Positions 6,899 to 7,222 of a stretch of DNA of 7,222 nt are shown here, piece by piece (the first letter of the stretch is position 1; the number at the start of each line of letters is the position of its first letter). The stretch is from Mariprofundus sp. (GTDB lineage Bacteria > Pseudomonadota > Zetaproteobacteria > Mariprofundales > Mariprofundaceae). The translations under genes were made by a program, and so were the position numbers. The stretch is taken from positions 1-7,222 of the forward strand of contig JAUZQH010000202.1 in the NCBI GenBank assembly GCA_030951065.1, written 5' to 3'. The notes beneath the pieces were generated by a model. That model saw nothing but the letters and a program-made list of their open reading frames with translations. It had not been told where the DNA came from and did not search any database.

Positions 6899-7222
6899 CA
6901 ACGTCCGCTTTGGCGCAAGTTAGCCCGGGTGAATATCTGTGCCTTGATCGGCACATTGAAACTGATGCTTTCCAGTATCATCACCGTGCGTTTTTCGGGT
7001 TTATCCATGGGGTGCATGATCCAGCGGGAAGGAATGTCACGCCCCCCCATGTGTCTGACCCTGTCGAAAATCAGCTGACGAATATGTTTGCCATGCTCAT
7101 CATAATAATCTTCGGAAAGCGGCATGGCATCGTGTGTGATACGGCGCACGATCCTGCCCCATACTACGGGAGCATTCGGTTTCGGTACTGATTCAACCAC
7201 ATAAACGCCATCCACATCAGCC
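6898..7222 (-). CDS. Outer membrane lipoprotein-sorting (LolA-like) protein, C-terminal part
   Basis: Only the last 107 residues are in the window; the frame is open to the right edge, so the start lies outside. The visible part reads as the C-terminal half of the LolA-like family often annotated as outer membrane lipoprotein-sorting protein. A beta-rich run holds YVVESVPKP, then WGRIVRRI, a YYDEHGKHIRQLIF strand pair, GGRDIPSRWIM, and a closing ILESISFNVPI...FTRANL segment. Such proteins are periplasmic carriers with a LolA-type half-barrel that shields lipid. The stop overlaps the start of permease A, so it is the preceding gene of the operon. Family assignment is from remembered sequence pattern; a signal peptide and the lipid-cavity residues cannot be examined here. 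Confidence 0.75.
   Translation of the reverse strand, partial: ADVDGVYVVESVPKPNAPVVWGRIVRRITHDAMPLSEDYYDEHGKHIRQLIFDRVRHMGGRDIPSRWIMHPMDKPEKRTVMILESISFNVPIKAQIFTRANLRQSGR

Noticed and set aside
6899..6901. TTG as the start of permease A
   Set aside because: The ATG immediately after it gives the standard TGATG overlap with the preceding gene and loses only one residue.
2279..7222. Naming the ABC genes lolC, lolD and lolE outright
   Set aside because: The sequences are of the right superfamily, but the dedicated barrel, the coupled LolA-like gene and the long TM3-TM4 loops do not fit the classic lolCDE operon, so symbols would mislead.

Overview
The window comes from a Gram-negative bacterium. 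It carries an LPS-export permease (LptG family), an outer-membrane beta-barrel with a C-terminal Phe, and a Lol/MacB-type ABC system. Roughly balanced base composition and the protein types suggest a proteobacterium (gamma- or zeta-like), but nothing here fixes the taxon. No rRNA, tRNA, CRISPR array, transposase or phage gene is visible.

Layout. The left part is on the + strand: the 3' portion of a GAF-like/GGDEF diguanylate cyclase (1-1029), a 146-base gap with a candidate terminator, and a complete lptG-like gene (1176-2234). From 2279 to the right edge every gene is on the - strand. In transcription order these are the C-terminal end of a LolA-like outer-membrane lipoprotein-sorting family protein (partial, 7222-6898), an FtsX/MacB-type permease A (6898-5690), a paralogous permease B (5488-4253), a LolD/MacB-like ATPase (4166-3477), and a predicted outer-membrane beta-barrel (3460-2279). 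The two blocks converge at 2235-2278, where there is a small hairpin.

How the genes fit together. The - strand genes look like one trans-envelope machine. A two-permease ABC transporter would sit in the inner membrane, a LolA-like carrier would work in the periplasm, and a barrel protein would sit in the outer membrane. This is the most interesting content: it resembles Lol lipoprotein release, but the gene set (carrier + two paralogous MacB-fold permeases + ATPase + dedicated barrel) points to a specialised lipid, lipoprotein or other hydrophobic cargo route whose substrate I cannot name.

The operon also carries two different short inverted-repeat elements. One is 147 bp long, with 33-bp imperfect terminal inverted repeats, and lies between the two permease genes (5521-5667). 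The other is about 85 bp (3391-3475) and lies between the ATPase and barrel genes, overlapping the barrel's apparent start and encoding its first ~22 residues. A 17-bp tandem duplication covers the start codon of permease B.
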